From positions 1 through 64,000 of the forward strand of contig NZ_JAAKGV010000030.1 of NCBI RefSeq assembly GCF_011043735.1: DNA of 64,000 nucleotides. Direction: 5' to 3'. Position numbers and translations under genes: made by a program. Source of the DNA: Methylobacterium sp. DB0501 (GTDB taxonomy: Bacteria > Pseudomonadota > Alphaproteobacteria > Rhizobiales > Beijerinckiaceae). The notes under the pieces were generated by a model. It ran no database searches. It was not told where the DNA came from and saw only the letters and a program-made list of their open reading frames with translations. This document shows positions 36,161-45,505 of this stretch, piece after piece (positions within the stretch are counted from its first letter, which is position 1; each line of letters opens with the position of its first letter).

Positions 36161-37112
36161 CGTCGCTGCGGCGGGCCAGCACCAGGGCGCGGGCATAGAC
36201 CTCGCGGCGCTTCACGCCGGTCTCGTCGGCGACCAGGGAGGCGGCATCCTTGATCGAGTGGCGGGCGAGCGCCGCCTCGAGACGGGCATCGAGGTCGGCG
36301 TCGGCCTCCGGGCCCGGCGCATCCTCGGGCGCGGTGCCGATCACCACCACCACCTCGCCCTTGGGCGGGCCGGAGGCGGCGTAGTCGGCGGCGAGGCCCG
36401 CGAGATCGCCGCGGCGCACGGTCTCGAACAGCTTCGTCAATTCGCGCGCCACCGCGGCGGGCCGCGTGCCGCCCAGCACCTCGGCGGCGTCGGCCAGCAT
36501 CTCGGGCAGGCGGTGCGGCGCCTCGAACAGCACGAGCGTGCCCGGCACGGTGGCGAGGGCCGCGAGCCGGTTGCGCCGCGCGCCGGTCTTCTGCGGCAGG
36601 AATCCCTCGAAGAAGAACCGGTCGGTCGGCAGCCCGGCGGCGACGAGCGCCGTGATGGCGGCGGACGGGCCGGGAATCGGCGTCACCGCCAGTCCCGCCT
36701 CGATCGCCGCCTGGACCAGCTTGAAGCCCGGATCCGAGACGAGCGGCGTGCCGGCGTCGGAAACCAGCGCCAGGGCCTCGCCCCCTTGCATGCGGGCGAT
36801 CATGCGCTCGCGCACCCCCTCCCCCGAATGCTCGTGATAGGCGACGAGCGGCGTGGTGATGCCGTAATGGGCGAGCAGCGTGCGGGTGACCCGGGTGTCC
36901 TCGGCCAGCACCGCGTCGGCGGCGGCCAGCGTCGAGAGCGCCCGGAAGCTCACGTCCTTCAGGTTGCCGATCGGGGTCGCCACCACGTGCAGGCCCGGGG
37001 CCAGGGGCTCGGCCTCGGCGGCGAGGCCGAAGGCGGTGTAGACCGCCGGGCCCCGGCCGGTCGCGGACCGGTCCGGGGGACGGCGGCGGGGATCGTCGCT
37101 GCGCTGGGTCAT
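36144..37112 (-). CDS. rsmI: 16S rRNA (cytidine-2'-O-)-methyltransferase RsmI
   Basis: A 322-residue enzyme that methylates C1402 of 16S rRNA. Tetrapyrrole-methylase fold with GLHVVATPIGNLKDVSFRAL, LAEDTRVTRTLL, ALVSDAGTPLVSDPGFKLV and PGPSAAITALVAAGLPTDRF all present. The N-terminal 30 residues are an Arg/Pro-rich extension. It diverges from the LppC-like lipoprotein gene, an arrangement often seen in alphaproteobacteria. Confidence 0.95.
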   Translation of the reverse strand: MTQRSDDPRRRPPDRSATGRGPAVYTAFGLAAEAEPLAPGLHVVATPIGNLKDVSFRALSTLAAADAVLAEDTRVTRTLLAHYGITTPLVAYHEHSGEGVRERMIARMQGGEALALVSDAGTPLVSDPGFKLVQAAIEAGLAVTPIPGPSAAITALVAAGLPTDRFFFEGFLPQKTGARRNRLAALATVPGTLVLFEAPHRLPEMLADAAEVLGGTRPAAVARELTKLFETVRRGDLAGLAADYAASGPPKGEVVVVIGTAPEDAPGPEADADLDARLEAALARHSIKDAASLVADETGVKRREVYARALVLARRSDDADDA

Positions 37113-37272
37113 CGTCCCGGGACAGTGCCACGGCGCACCGCCCCAGCGCCATCGCCACGTGGGCGCGGGCCGTCGTTTACTTTTCGTCGGCAGACTTTAT
37201 GCACCGGGCATGCATGTTGCTGGTCGGTTGCCGCGGCTGATTCGCAGCTCGGTCGGAACGGGGGAGCGGGCG

Positions 37273-38505
37273 ATGGGGGGCATCGGCCTCGACACTCTGG
37301 GGCGTCGCGGGCGCGGCGCGGCGACCGCCGTCGCCCTGCTGGCGCCGATCCTGGCGCCGATCCTGGCCCTTGGCGCCTGCGGCGGGATCGACAGCCCGGT
37401 CGTCGCCACCCGCCCCGCGCCGGTCGAGGCGTCGGCGGCGCCCGCCGGCGACGGGACGAGCATCGGGGCCGGCACCGTCAAGGTCGCGCTGATCCTGCCG
37501 CTGTCCGGGCCCGGCGCAGCGGTCGGTGCCGGCCTGCGCAACGCCGCCGAGATGGCGCTCGCCGAATCCCAGAGCCCCGACCTGAAGATCCTGGTCAAGG
37601 ACGACCGCAGCACGCCGGACGGCGCCCGCGAGGCGGCGGCGGCGGCCGTGGCGGAGGGGGCGGAACTGGTCATCGGCCCGCTCTTCGCCGGCGCCGTGCA
37701 ATCGGCCGCGGCCACGGCGCGGCCGGCCGGCAGGCCGGTGATCGCCTTCTCGACCGATGCCAGCGTGGCGGCGCGGGGCGTCTACCTGCTCAGCTTCCTG
37801 CCCCAGCCCGAGGTCGACCGGATCGTCGACGAGACCACGGCGGCGGGGCGACGCTCCTTCGTGGCGCTGATCCCGGACACCACTTACGGCAGCGTCGTCG
37901 AGGCGCAGTTCCGCGAGGCGGCGGCCCGCCGCGGCGCCCGGGTGGTGGCGATCGAGCGCTACCCCGCCGGCAATCCGGGGCCGGCCGTCGGGCGCATCGC
38001 CTCCCTCGTCGCCGGCCCGGCGCCGCAGGCCGACGCGCTGTTCCTGCCCGACACGCCGGAGGGCCTCGCCGCCGTCGGCGCCGCGCTGACCCGCGCCGGC
38101 TTCAACCCGGCTCGGGTCAAGCCGGTCGGCACCGCCCTCTGGAACGACCCGCGGGTCTTCGTCCTGCCGGCCTTCCAGGGCGGCTGGTTCGCCGCGGCCG
38201 ATCCGGCCGGCTTTTCCGGGTTCAGCCAGCGCTACCGCGCCCGGTTCGGGACCGATCCGGTCCGGGTCGCGACGCTCGCCTACGATGCCGTGTCCCTCGC
38301 CGCGGCGCTCAACCGGCAATACGGGTCGCAGCGCTTCGCCGATGCGACGCTCACCAACCCGTCGGGCTTCGCCGGGGTCGACGGCACCTTCCGGTTCCGG
38401 CCGGAGGGCACCAGCGACCGCACCCTGGCGGTGTTCGAGATCCGTGGTGGCGGCACGAGCGTCGCCAGCCCGGCGCCGCGGGCGCTCGGGCCGTCGGGGA
38501 CCTGA
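37273..38505 (+). CDS. LppC/LpoA-like penicillin-binding protein activator lipoprotein
   Basis: A 410-residue periplasmic-binding-fold protein. Its signal sequence ends in a lipobox (LALGACGG, Cys at about residue 37), so it is a lipoprotein. The mature part (about 65-395) has KVALILPLSGPGAAVGAGLRNAAEMAL, VIGPLFAGAV and the receptor-ligand fold of branched-chain amino acid binding proteins, as in LpoA homologs. The ATG at 37273 has GGGGAG; earlier ATG codons (37210) exist. The signal region includes an exact direct duplication of LAPI codons. Confidence 0.87.
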   Translation: MGGIGLDTLGRRGRGAATAVALLAPILAPILALGACGGIDSPVVATRPAPVEASAAPAGDGTSIGAGTVKVALILPLSGPGAAVGAGLRNAAEMALAESQSPDLKILVKDDRSTPDGAREAAAAAVAEGAELVIGPLFAGAVQSAAATARPAGRPVIAFSTDASVAARGVYLLSFLPQPEVDRIVDETTAAGRRSFVALIPDTTYGSVVEAQFREAAARRGARVVAIERYPAGNPGPAVGRIASLVAGPAPQADALFLPDTPEGLAAVGAALTRAGFNPARVKPVGTALWNDPRVFVLPAFQGGWFAAADPAGFSGFSQRYRARFGTDPVRVATLAYDAVSLAAALNRQYGSQRFADATLTNPSGFAGVDGTFRFRPEGTSDRTLAVFEIRGGGTSVASPAPRALGPSGT

Positions 38506-38548
38506 TCCCCGCAAGGCCCCTCTCCTTCCGCCCGGCCCGAGGCGTGAA

Positions 38549-38590
38549 GGGCCCGGGGAGCCAAGGCTCCCCGTCAGGCTCCCCGGGCCC
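38549..38590. terminator. Strong hairpin between convergent lppC-like gene and hemW
   Basis: GGGCCCGGGGAGCC and GGCTCCCCGGGCCC are a perfect 14-bp inverted repeat with a 14-nt loop, 44 bp after one stop and 73 bp before the other. No T-run follows on either side. It may be a bidirectional terminator or mRNA stabiliser. Confidence 0.55.
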
Positions 38591-38662
38591 CGGTCCCTCC
38601 TCAGGATCCGGGTTTCCCCTCAACTTTCGGCGTGGCGCAACGGCACCCGGTGCGGCGCAGGC

Positions 38663-39826
38663 TCAGGCCGCGAGTTCGGCCACGACGGCGTTGAGCACCG
38701 GCGCGCCTCTCGGCGTCGCGGCGATGCGGCCGTTCGGACGATGGGCGACGAGCCCGGCCGCCACCAGTCCGGCGACCCGGTCCGGATCGAGGGGGCGGCC
38801 CGCCAGCGCGGCGTAGCGGGCGGGGTCGATGCCCTCGCGCAGGCGCAGGCCCATCATCAGGAACTCGTCGGCCTGGTCGCCGGGGCTTAAACGCTCCGTC
38901 TCGACGATGCCGTGGCCCTCCCCCTCGGCCCGGGCGAGCCAGGCCTCCGGGTTGCGCTCGGTGGAGGTGCCGGTGCGGCCCTCGGGGACGACGAGGCGGC
39001 CATGGGCACCGGGGCCGATGCCGGCATACTCGCCGTAGCGCCAGTAAAGCAGGTTGTGGCGCGATTCGGCGCCCGGCCGGGCATGGTTCGAGATCTCGTA
39101 GGCCGGCAGGCCGGCCGAGGCGCAGACCTCCTGGGTCACGTCGTAGAGGATCCGCGCCGTGTCGTCGTCCGGCACGGTGAGCTTGCCGGCGGCGGCGAGG
39201 CCGTAGAACGGCGTGCCCTCCTCGATGGTGAGCTGGTAGAGCGACAGGTGCTCCGCCGCCCGGGCGATGGCCCCGCGCAGCTCCACCGCCCAGGCCTCCG
39301 GCGTCTGGTCGGGGCGGGCATAGATCAGGTCGAAGGAGAAGCGCTCGAAATGGGCGGCGGCGGTCTCGACCGCCCGCATCGCCTCCTCGGTGCTGTGCAG
39401 CCGGCCGAGCTTCTTCAGCGAGGTGTCGTCGAGAGCCTGGACCCCGAGCGACACCCGGTTGACCCCTGCCGCGCGGTAGCCGCGGAAGCGGCCGGCCTCG
39501 ACGCTGGTCGGGTTGGCCTCCAGCGTCACCTCGATGTCGGGCGCCACGGCCCAGGCCCCCGCCACCGCGTCGAGGAGCGCCGCCACCGTCGCCGGCTCCA
39601 TCAGCGAGGGCGTGCCGCCGCCGAGGAAGATGCTCGTCACGGTCCGGCCCGGCGCGAGGGCGGCGGCGTGGGCGATCTCCCGCGCGAAGGCGGCCCGCCA
39701 CCGCGCCTGGTCGATGGCGGCGTGGCGGACATGGCTGTTGAAGTCGCAATAGGGGCACTTCGCGGCGCAGAAGGGCCAGTGCAGGTAGACCCCGAAGCCG
39801 ACGTCCCGGGTCGGATGATCGATCAT
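38663..39826 (-). CDS. hemW: Radical SAM heme chaperone HemW
   Basis: A 387-residue HemW. The 4Fe-4S/SAM cysteines are Cys20, Cys24 and Cys27 (FCAAKCPYCDF), followed by GGGTPSLM, LEANP, VNRVSLGVQA and the HemW-specific C-terminal HemN-like block (YEISNHARPG, NLLYWRYGEYAGIGPGAHG). It handles heme delivery and is distinct from coproporphyrinogen dehydrogenase HemN, which has an additional cysteine. Confidence 0.94.
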   Translation of the reverse strand: MIDHPTRDVGFGVYLHWPFCAAKCPYCDFNSHVRHAAIDQARWRAAFAREIAHAAALAPGRTVTSIFLGGGTPSLMEPATVAALLDAVAGAWAVAPDIEVTLEANPTSVEAGRFRGYRAAGVNRVSLGVQALDDTSLKKLGRLHSTEEAMRAVETAAAHFERFSFDLIYARPDQTPEAWAVELRGAIARAAEHLSLYQLTIEEGTPFYGLAAAGKLTVPDDDTARILYDVTQEVCASAGLPAYEISNHARPGAESRHNLLYWRYGEYAGIGPGAHGRLVVPEGRTGTSTERNPEAWLARAEGEGHGIVETERLSPGDQADEFLMMGLRLREGIDPARYAALAGRPLDPDRVAGLVAAGLVAHRPNGRIAATPRGAPVLNAVVAELAA

Positions 39827-39874
39827 CCGACGGATGTGCCGCCCCGGAGGCGCCGATGCAAGGGCCTGCAGCCT

Positions 39875-40186
39875 CTATGCCGGCAACCCGTGATGGCGCC
39901 GGGCGATCAGGCATTCCGGATCGCCGGGCTCGCAGGTGCGGCAGACCTCCGGGCGCACGGCGTAGACCTTGCAGGCCACGCGCTCGCCGACGCGGCCCTC
40001 AAGGGCGGAGCAGCGCTCGCCCTCGCACCGCATCCGCCCGGCCGGATCGTCGACGTACCGGGCCGGGATCCGGGCGATGTCGGCATCCTCCTCGATGCTG
40101 AACCGCGGCCACTCGGCCGAATAGGCGCAGCAGGCGCCGCATTCCTGGCAGGAGAAGGAGGCCGGTTCAGGAGGAGGCGGGGTCAC
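39875..40186 (-). CDS. YkgJ family cysteine-cluster (zinc/iron-binding) protein
   Basis: A 103-residue protein with the YkgJ pattern: CQECGACC near residue 13-20, a central CEGERC, and C-terminal CKVYAVRPEVCRTCEPGDPEC. The cysteine set is thought to bind iron or zinc; function in the family is unclear. The GTG start at 40186 overlaps the upstream thioesterase stop in GTGA, so the two are co-translated. Confidence 0.87.
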   Translation of the reverse strand: MTPPPPEPASFSCQECGACCAYSAEWPRFSIEEDADIARIPARYVDDPAGRMRCEGERCSALEGRVGERVACKVYAVRPEVCRTCEPGDPECLIARRHHGLPA

Positions 40187-40608
40187 GGGCTCAGGCCCGG
40201 GGCGGCGGGCGGGATCGGGCGCGGGCGGCCGTCGTCGTCGATCGCCACGAAGGTGAACACGCCGACCGTCACCTTCTCGCGAGTCTGGGTGCGGAAGCGC
40301 CGGGCCCAGGCCTCGATCTGGATCCGCATCGAGGTGCGGCCGGTCGTGACGACCTGGGTGTAGACGCACAGCACGTCGCCGACCCGGACCGGCCGCAGGA
40401 AGGTCATGCCCTCGACCGCCACGGTAACGACGCGGCCCTGCGCCCGCTCGACCCCGGCGATGCCGCCGGCCTGGTCCATCTGCGACATCACCCAGCCGCC
40501 GAAGATGTCGCCGTTGGCGTTGGTGTCGGCCGGCATCGCGATGGTCCGCACCGTCAGGTCGCCCGGCGGCCGTGCCGCCTCGGTCGTCGCTTCGCTGGTT
40601 CCCGCCAT
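40183..40608 (-). CDS. YciA-type acyl-CoA thioesterase
   Basis: A 141-residue hotdog-fold protein. The YciA/BFIT motif TNANGDIFGGWVMSQMDQAGGIAG (split around Asp as catalytic residue) begins at about residue 29, and VEGMTFLRPVRVGDVLCVY lies in the second half. It should hydrolyse acyl-CoA to free acid and CoA. GGGGAG precedes the ATG. It is coupled to the YkgJ gene. Confidence 0.9.
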   Translation of the reverse strand: MAGTSEATTEAARPPGDLTVRTIAMPADTNANGDIFGGWVMSQMDQAGGIAGVERAQGRVVTVAVEGMTFLRPVRVGDVLCVYTQVVTTGRTSMRIQIEAWARRFRTQTREKVTVGVFTFVAIDDDGRPRPIPPAAPGLSP

Positions 40609-40756
40609 GTTGCCCCGCGCTCCCCCTGGTGTCCCACGCGAGCATAGGGCATCGAGGCGCCGGAGCGCGAGCGCCCCGAATCGCGAGAGCCGGCGGTTTC
40701 TTCACCCCGCCTTCGGCTCTAGGGTCGGCGGCTCGCCATCAGCCGGAGGACGCAGC

Positions 40757-41125
40757 ATGATCCAGGGCCACCCCACCAGCGGCGCGGAAGCCGACCGCGA
40801 CTGCCCGGTCCCCCTCGCGACCCTCGGGGAGATCTACCGGGCCGAGCCGGAGGACCTGCCGGACCTCCTCGAGGCCCTGCCGGTGCAGACCCGCGCCAAG
40901 CTCGCGGGCTACCTCTACGCCAAGAGCCACACCCACAAGCTCGGCCTGGCCGTCGCCCGCACCTGCGACAAGGACGACCTGGTCAAGGCGCTCGGCGAGA
41001 TCGGCGCCGTGGTCCACGGCCAGGCCCACCTGCCGCCGCCCAAGCCCGTCCAGGCCGCCCCCGCCGCGCCGCAGACCCGCAAGATCAGCCTCGGCGGGTC
41101 TGGGTCGAAGCGCAGCTTCGATTGA
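40757..41125 (+). CDS. Conserved-looking hypothetical protein
   Basis: A 122-residue protein that I do not recognise. GGAGG precedes the ATG at 40757. The first 90 residues look helical and charged (ATLGEIYRAEPEDLPDLLEA, TRAKLAGYLYAKSHTHKLGL) with one Cys pair (about 16 and 75); the tail is Pro/Ala-rich. No signal or membrane segment. Codon bias is like its neighbours, so it is probably a real soluble protein. Confidence 0.7.
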   Translation: MIQGHPTSGAEADRDCPVPLATLGEIYRAEPEDLPDLLEALPVQTRAKLAGYLYAKSHTHKLGLAVARTCDKDDLVKALGEIGAVVHGQAHLPPPKPVQAAPAAPQTRKISLGGSGSKRSFD

Positions 41126-41158
41126 CGAGGCCGCGGGCCCCGTCCGGGGCCCGCCCCT

Positions 41159-42442
41159 TCAGCGGCGCTCGGTGCCGCACCACTCGGCGACGAACAACGC
41201 CATCGCGGTGGTGATGCGCTTCAGCGAGGCGAGGCTGACCCGCTCGTCGAAGCCGTGGATGTTCTCGCTCTTCGGCCCATAGCAGAGCGCCGGCACCCGG
41301 TCGTACAGGGCGTGGACCCGGGTATCGAGGTAGCCGGCGGTCATGAAGCTCTTGAGTTCCGTCCCGGTCGCCGCCGCGTGGGCCCGGCCGAGCACGGCCT
41401 CGGCCTCCGAGCCTTCCTCGAGCACGTAGCCCTCGGCGAAGAAGCCGTGGAAGGTGACGCGCGGCGGGCTGTTCGACAGGAACGCGTCGTCGCGGGCGAA
41501 GGCCTGGACCGCCGCCTCGATCTCGCGGGCCGCGTCGGCCGCGCTGGTGCCCGGATAGATCGCGATGCGGCAATCGATCCGGCACCAGGCCGGGACCGAG
41601 GAGGCCCAGTCGCCGCCCTCGATCCGCCCGATATTGAGGTTGATCGGGTGCGCCTCGCCCTCGAAATGCGGTCGCCCGGCCTTGTCGGCGTTCCAGCGCG
41701 CTTCCAGCTGCCGCAGCGCCCCGATCACCCGGTAGGCGGCGTCGATGGCGTTCGCGCCCGTCCCCATCTCCCGCACATGGACCGGCCGGCCCCGGACCTC
41801 GACCCGGAACCACAGCACGCCGGTATTGGCGCGAACCAGCATCTCCTCCTCGGGCTCGGGGATCAGCACCGCATCGGCGCGGTAGCCGCGCAGATGGGTC
41901 ATCAGGGCGCCGTTGCCGGTCGATTCCTCCTCGACCACCGACTGGAGGGTCACGGTCGCGGCGGGCTGGAGGCCGATGCGGCGAAGGGCGTCGAGGGCGA
42001 ACAGGTTGGCGGCGTGACCGGCCTTCATGTCGGCCCCGCCGCGGCCGTGGAGCCAGTCGCCCTCCACCACCGGCTCGAAGGGCGGGTGGGTCCAGAGGTC
42101 GGCGGGACCCGGCGGCACCACGTCGACATGGGCCTGGAGGATCAGCGACCGTCCCCGCTCCTCCCGCGGCCGGTGGATGCCGACGACGATCGGCGCCTCG
42201 GAATGCTCAAGCGCGAACGTGGCGCCGCCCGGATGCGCCTCGATCTGCGCCCGATCCATCGCAAAGCGGTCCATGGCGTAGCCGCGGTCGCGGAAGCACC
42301 GGAAGACGAAATCCTGGATCGCCTGCTCCTGCCCACGGGTCGAGGGAAAGCGCATCAGCGCCTGGGTATGGGCGATCTGCGCGTCGAAATTCTCGGCGAC
42401 GGCCGCGACGATGCGGTCGCGCAGGGCGGGGTCCAGGGGCAT
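41159..42442 (-). CDS. M20 family metallopeptidase (ArgE/DapE-like)
   Basis: A 427-residue dizinc hydrolase. Metal ligands are in LQAHVDVVPPG (His-Asp), GRGGADMKAG (Asp), VVEEESTGN (catalytic Glu pair) and the C-terminal SENIHGFDE (His). The dimerisation domain lies at about 215-330. AAGGAG is well placed before the ATG at 42442. It could be an acetylornithine deacetylase-like enzyme, a succinyl-diaminopimelate desuccinylase-like enzyme, or an amidohydrolase for another N-acyl substrate; no neighbouring pathway gene helps. Confidence 0.88.
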   Translation of the reverse strand: MPLDPALRDRIVAAVAENFDAQIAHTQALMRFPSTRGQEQAIQDFVFRCFRDRGYAMDRFAMDRAQIEAHPGGATFALEHSEAPIVVGIHRPREERGRSLILQAHVDVVPPGPADLWTHPPFEPVVEGDWLHGRGGADMKAGHAANLFALDALRRIGLQPAATVTLQSVVEEESTGNGALMTHLRGYRADAVLIPEPEEEMLVRANTGVLWFRVEVRGRPVHVREMGTGANAIDAAYRVIGALRQLEARWNADKAGRPHFEGEAHPINLNIGRIEGGDWASSVPAWCRIDCRIAIYPGTSAADAAREIEAAVQAFARDDAFLSNSPPRVTFHGFFAEGYVLEEGSEAEAVLGRAHAAATGTELKSFMTAGYLDTRVHALYDRVPALCYGPKSENIHGFDERVSLASLKRITTAMALFVAEWCGTERR

Positions 42443-42670
42443 CGGAGGCTCCTTGAAGGCATGCACCACGCCTGCATAGCCGGGAAGCGGCGCCGCCGCG
42501 ATGCGCCGGCCGGGCTGCGCGGCGGCGCCCTCACCGGTGGCGGCCGCGCCGGCCTTCCTCGAGGAAGGCACCGATTCACGCCACCTTAAATTGTCCTGAC
42601 CTCGGAGGAATGCGCGGCGACCGCGAGACTGTCCGTGCCGCCCGTCACCTGGACAACAGGACCATCAACG

Positions 42671-43279
42671 ATGTCTGCCGGATCGTCTCCACCCGCCGGG
42701 GCTGCGCCCCTCGGCGCGGCGCTCGTTACCTTCGCCAAGGTCGCCGCCCCGGCGAACGGCTTTTGCCGGGTGGGCGCGATTCCCGACCTGCAGGCGGGCG
42801 ACCTGCTGGCCTGGTCGCTCGGCATCTATGCCGACCCGGCGAATCCGGATGCCGGCCACGACCCGAGCCTCGTCGCCACCGGGGATACCGGCCACGTCGT
42901 CATCGTCGCCGGGCCGGCGGTGCGGTACGGGCCGCCATCGGATTCCGCTCCGCACTGGCCGGAGCGGTTCGGCCTCGGCCGCGATCCGCAGTCGCAGGCC
43001 TACCGGGCCGTCTACGCGGTCCCGGTGATCGACGCGAGCAGCGTCCGGCACGCCGGTGGCAGCCGTAACTATACGGTCCGGCCGCATGGGGCGCCTGCGC
43101 TCGCGAAGCCGGGCGGGCTCGGCCGCGGCACGCTGTTCCTCAGCGTGGATGCGAGCGGCGCCCCGCTGCAATTCTGCTTCGACGACGGCAGCGCGACCCG
43201 GCCGGCCGACTGGTTCGTTCCCCCCGGCAAGGAGGGGAGCCCGGCCAAGGTCGTGATCGCGGCGGCGCGGCTCGTCTGA
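42671..43279 (+). CDS. Hypothetical protein, possibly N-terminally truncated papain-fold hydrolase
   Basis: A 202-residue product with no good ribosome site; an in-frame ATG at 42635 is an alternative. The stretch GDLLAWSLGIYAD followed by DTGHVVIVAGPA resembles the second half of NlpC/P60 or CHAP-type hydrolases, where the His of the catalytic pair lies in such a DxGHVxIV motif. The matching upstream Cys-containing helix is missing. It may therefore be a decayed 3' gene fragment. The family link is inference from the motif only. Confidence 0.45.
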   Translation: MSAGSSPPAGAAPLGAALVTFAKVAAPANGFCRVGAIPDLQAGDLLAWSLGIYADPANPDAGHDPSLVATGDTGHVVIVAGPAVRYGPPSDSAPHWPERFGLGRDPQSQAYRAVYAVPVIDASSVRHAGGSRNYTVRPHGAPALAKPGGLGRGTLFLSVDASGAPLQFCFDDGSATRPADWFVPPGKEGSPAKVVIAAARLV

Positions 43280-43316
43280 GGCGTCGCCGCGCAACGTACC
43301 AGGAGCGGCCGAGGGG

Positions 43317-44888
43317 TCAGGCTCCCAGCCGCCCGATGATGTGATCCGCCACCCGCAGCGAGTTGGCGATGATCGTCAGCGTCGGGTTCACCGCACCGAT
43401 CGACGGGAAGAAGCTCGCATCCGTCACGTAGAGGTTGTCGAGTTCGTGCGCCTTGCAGTCGAGGTCGAGGACCGAACGCGCCGGGTCGGAGCCGAAGCGG
43501 AGCGTCCCGGCCTGGTGGGCGGTGCCGCCGATCGGTACGTCCTTGCCGAGATAGAGCGAGCGGTCGAACAGGTGCGGGTGGATGTCGAGCTTGGCGCAGA
43601 GGCCGCGCAGCTTGGCCTTCAACCGGTGCAGCGCCTCCTCGTTGGTCTGCTTCAGGTCGAGCCGCACTTTTCCGCCGTCGTAAAAAATCCGGTTCTCCGG
43701 GATCGGCAGGTCCTCGGTGGTGAGCCAGAAATCGAGCGAGTGCCTGGCGAGCCAGTCGAACGGCTTTTCCGGGAACCATTGCAGGAACCCCGGCAGCCCC
43801 TCGCCGTGGATCTGCACCCCGTCCGACTTGCCGACCATCTGGATATGGCCGAGGGGAAACTCCCAGTCGTCGGCGCCGAAGTAGAAGTCGTTGAGACCCA
43901 GCGTCTTCTGGAACTTGGTCGGGTTCGGGGTGCGGGAGATCGCCAGCACCGTCGAGTTGTTGTGCCGCATGTAGTTGCGGCCGACCTGTCCTGACCGGTT
44001 GGCCAGCCCCTGCGGGTGGGCATCGTTGGCGGAGCGCAGCATCAGGAGCGCCGAGGACAGCGCGCCGCAGGCCACCACCACGATGTCGCCGGTGAACACC
44101 TCGGTCGCGTCGCCGCGCTTGACCGCGACGCCAGTGACCGTCCGCCCGGCCGGATCGGTGAGGAGCCGATCGACATAAGAATTGGTCTTCAGGGTGAGGT
44201 TGGGGTGCGCCGCGAGCGCCGGGTCGACGCAGGTGATCTGCGAATCGGCCTTGCCGTTGGTGATGCAGGGATAGCCGTCGAAGGCGTCGCAGCGGATGCA
44301 GGCCGAATGCGGCAGCGGCTTGCCGTCCCGCTCCTCCAGCCGCACGCCGACCGGCAGGTGGAACGGGTGGTGGCCCTCGCGCTTGAGCCCGTCGAACAGC
44401 TCCTGGATTCGCGGCTCGTGAGTGATCGGCGGGTAAGCGTAGGGTTTTCGCGAGGGCGGCTCGGTCGGATCCTCGCCGCGCAGGCCGTGGACGTAGTAGA
44501 GTTCTTCCGCCGCCTGGTAATAGGGCTCGAACACGTCGTACTTCACCGGCCATTCCGGCGAGATCCCGTCCGGATGGCGGATCTCGTGGAAATCCTTCTC
44601 ACGCAGGCGGAGCAGGACCGAGCCGTAGACCTTGCTGTTGCCGCCGACGAAGTAGTGCAGGCCGGGATGGAAGCTGGAGCCGTCGGCGCCGTACCAGGTC
44701 TCCGGTGCCTGGTAGCGGGCATCCACGAAGACCGCTTGGCTGTCCCAGTTCTCCCGTTCGCGCGGCAGATAATCGCCGCGTTCCAGCAGCAGGATGCGCC
44801 TGCCGGTCTGGGCCAGCCGCCACGCCATGGTGCCGCCCCCGGGCCCCGAGCCGACGATGACGACGTCGTAGTGCCGGTTCTCGCTCAT
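43317..44888 (-). CDS. GMC family FAD-dependent oxidoreductase
   Basis: A 523-residue flavoprotein. The FAD motif GSGPGGGTMAWRL is at about 12-24, GGNSKVYGSVLLRLR covers the GMC signature 1 region, and the C-terminal half has GGTAHQAGT with the active-site His, and NPTLTIIANSLRVADHI. A cluster of cysteines (CIRCDAFDGYPC, about 202-213) is typical of a subgroup of sugar or polyol dehydrogenases. GAGGGGA precedes the ATG. It diverges from a DoxX-cupin-SMP30-VOC operon; no membrane anchor or signal is seen, and no cytochrome subunit follows. Confidence 0.9.
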   Translation of the reverse strand: MSENRHYDVVIVGSGPGGGTMAWRLAQTGRRILLLERGDYLPRERENWDSQAVFVDARYQAPETWYGADGSSFHPGLHYFVGGNSKVYGSVLLRLREKDFHEIRHPDGISPEWPVKYDVFEPYYQAAEELYYVHGLRGEDPTEPPSRKPYAYPPITHEPRIQELFDGLKREGHHPFHLPVGVRLEERDGKPLPHSACIRCDAFDGYPCITNGKADSQITCVDPALAAHPNLTLKTNSYVDRLLTDPAGRTVTGVAVKRGDATEVFTGDIVVVACGALSSALLMLRSANDAHPQGLANRSGQVGRNYMRHNNSTVLAISRTPNPTKFQKTLGLNDFYFGADDWEFPLGHIQMVGKSDGVQIHGEGLPGFLQWFPEKPFDWLARHSLDFWLTTEDLPIPENRIFYDGGKVRLDLKQTNEEALHRLKAKLRGLCAKLDIHPHLFDRSLYLGKDVPIGGTAHQAGTLRFGSDPARSVLDLDCKAHELDNLYVTDASFFPSIGAVNPTLTIIANSLRVADHIIGRLGA

Positions 44889-45034
44889 CGGCGGGGTCCC
44901 CTCCTCTGCGGAAGCCGCGGGATTATGCAGGGCCGGTCGCCCGTGCGAAGCGGATATGGCGGGGCTGGCGCGAACGTCGACCCGCCCCACTTAGCTTTTC
45001 GCAGTGCAACCAGGGCAGCGGGGTTCCCGGATCG

Positions 45035-45505
45035 ATGGCCACCTTCAGCATCGCGGTCGCCTTCGGGGTCAGGCTCCTCCTGGTGATGCTCTTCCTGCCG
45101 TTCAGCGCCCTCGACAAGATCCTGAACTTCCGCGGCGCGGTGGGGCAGGCGAAACAGGCGGTCCATGCGACCGGGCCGGCGACGGCGCTGATCCTCGCCG
45201 GCTTGTTCGTCGAGATCGTGATGTCGCTCGGCATCCTCACCGGCATCGCCGACCGCTTCGCCGCGTTCGTGCTCGCCGGCTATTGCGGGGTGACGGCGCT
45301 CCTGTGGAAGCAGTTCTGGAAGCCGGGTGATTTCTGGTCCGGCGGCAAGGGCCGCGAGCTTTTCTGGGACTTCTGGAAGAACCTCGCGCTCGCCGGCGGG
45401 TTTCTGCTCGTCACCTTCGGCACCGGGGCGGCGACGGTCGAGACGTTCTTCTCGCACCCCTTCGCCTCGTCGAAGCCCTACAGCGTCAGCGAGACCGCCC
45501 GATGA
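45035..45505 (+). CDS. DoxX family membrane protein
   Basis: A 156-residue protein with four hydrophobic segments (about 8-25, 48-68, 73-92, 113-130) and the DoxX pattern MLFLPFSALDKILNFRGAV. DoxX proteins are linked to electron transfer to quinone or membrane redox control. Its stop overlaps the next gene start by 4 bp (ATGA, 45502-45505). It is the first gene of a four-gene operon facing the GMC oxidoreductase, so it could link that oxidation to the membrane; that is inference. Confidence 0.87.
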   Translation: MATFSIAVAFGVRLLLVMLFLPFSALDKILNFRGAVGQAKQAVHATGPATALILAGLFVEIVMSLGILTGIADRFAAFVLAGYCGVTALLWKQFWKPGDFWSGGKGRELFWDFWKNLALAGGFLLVTFGTGAATVETFFSHPFASSKPYSVSETAR

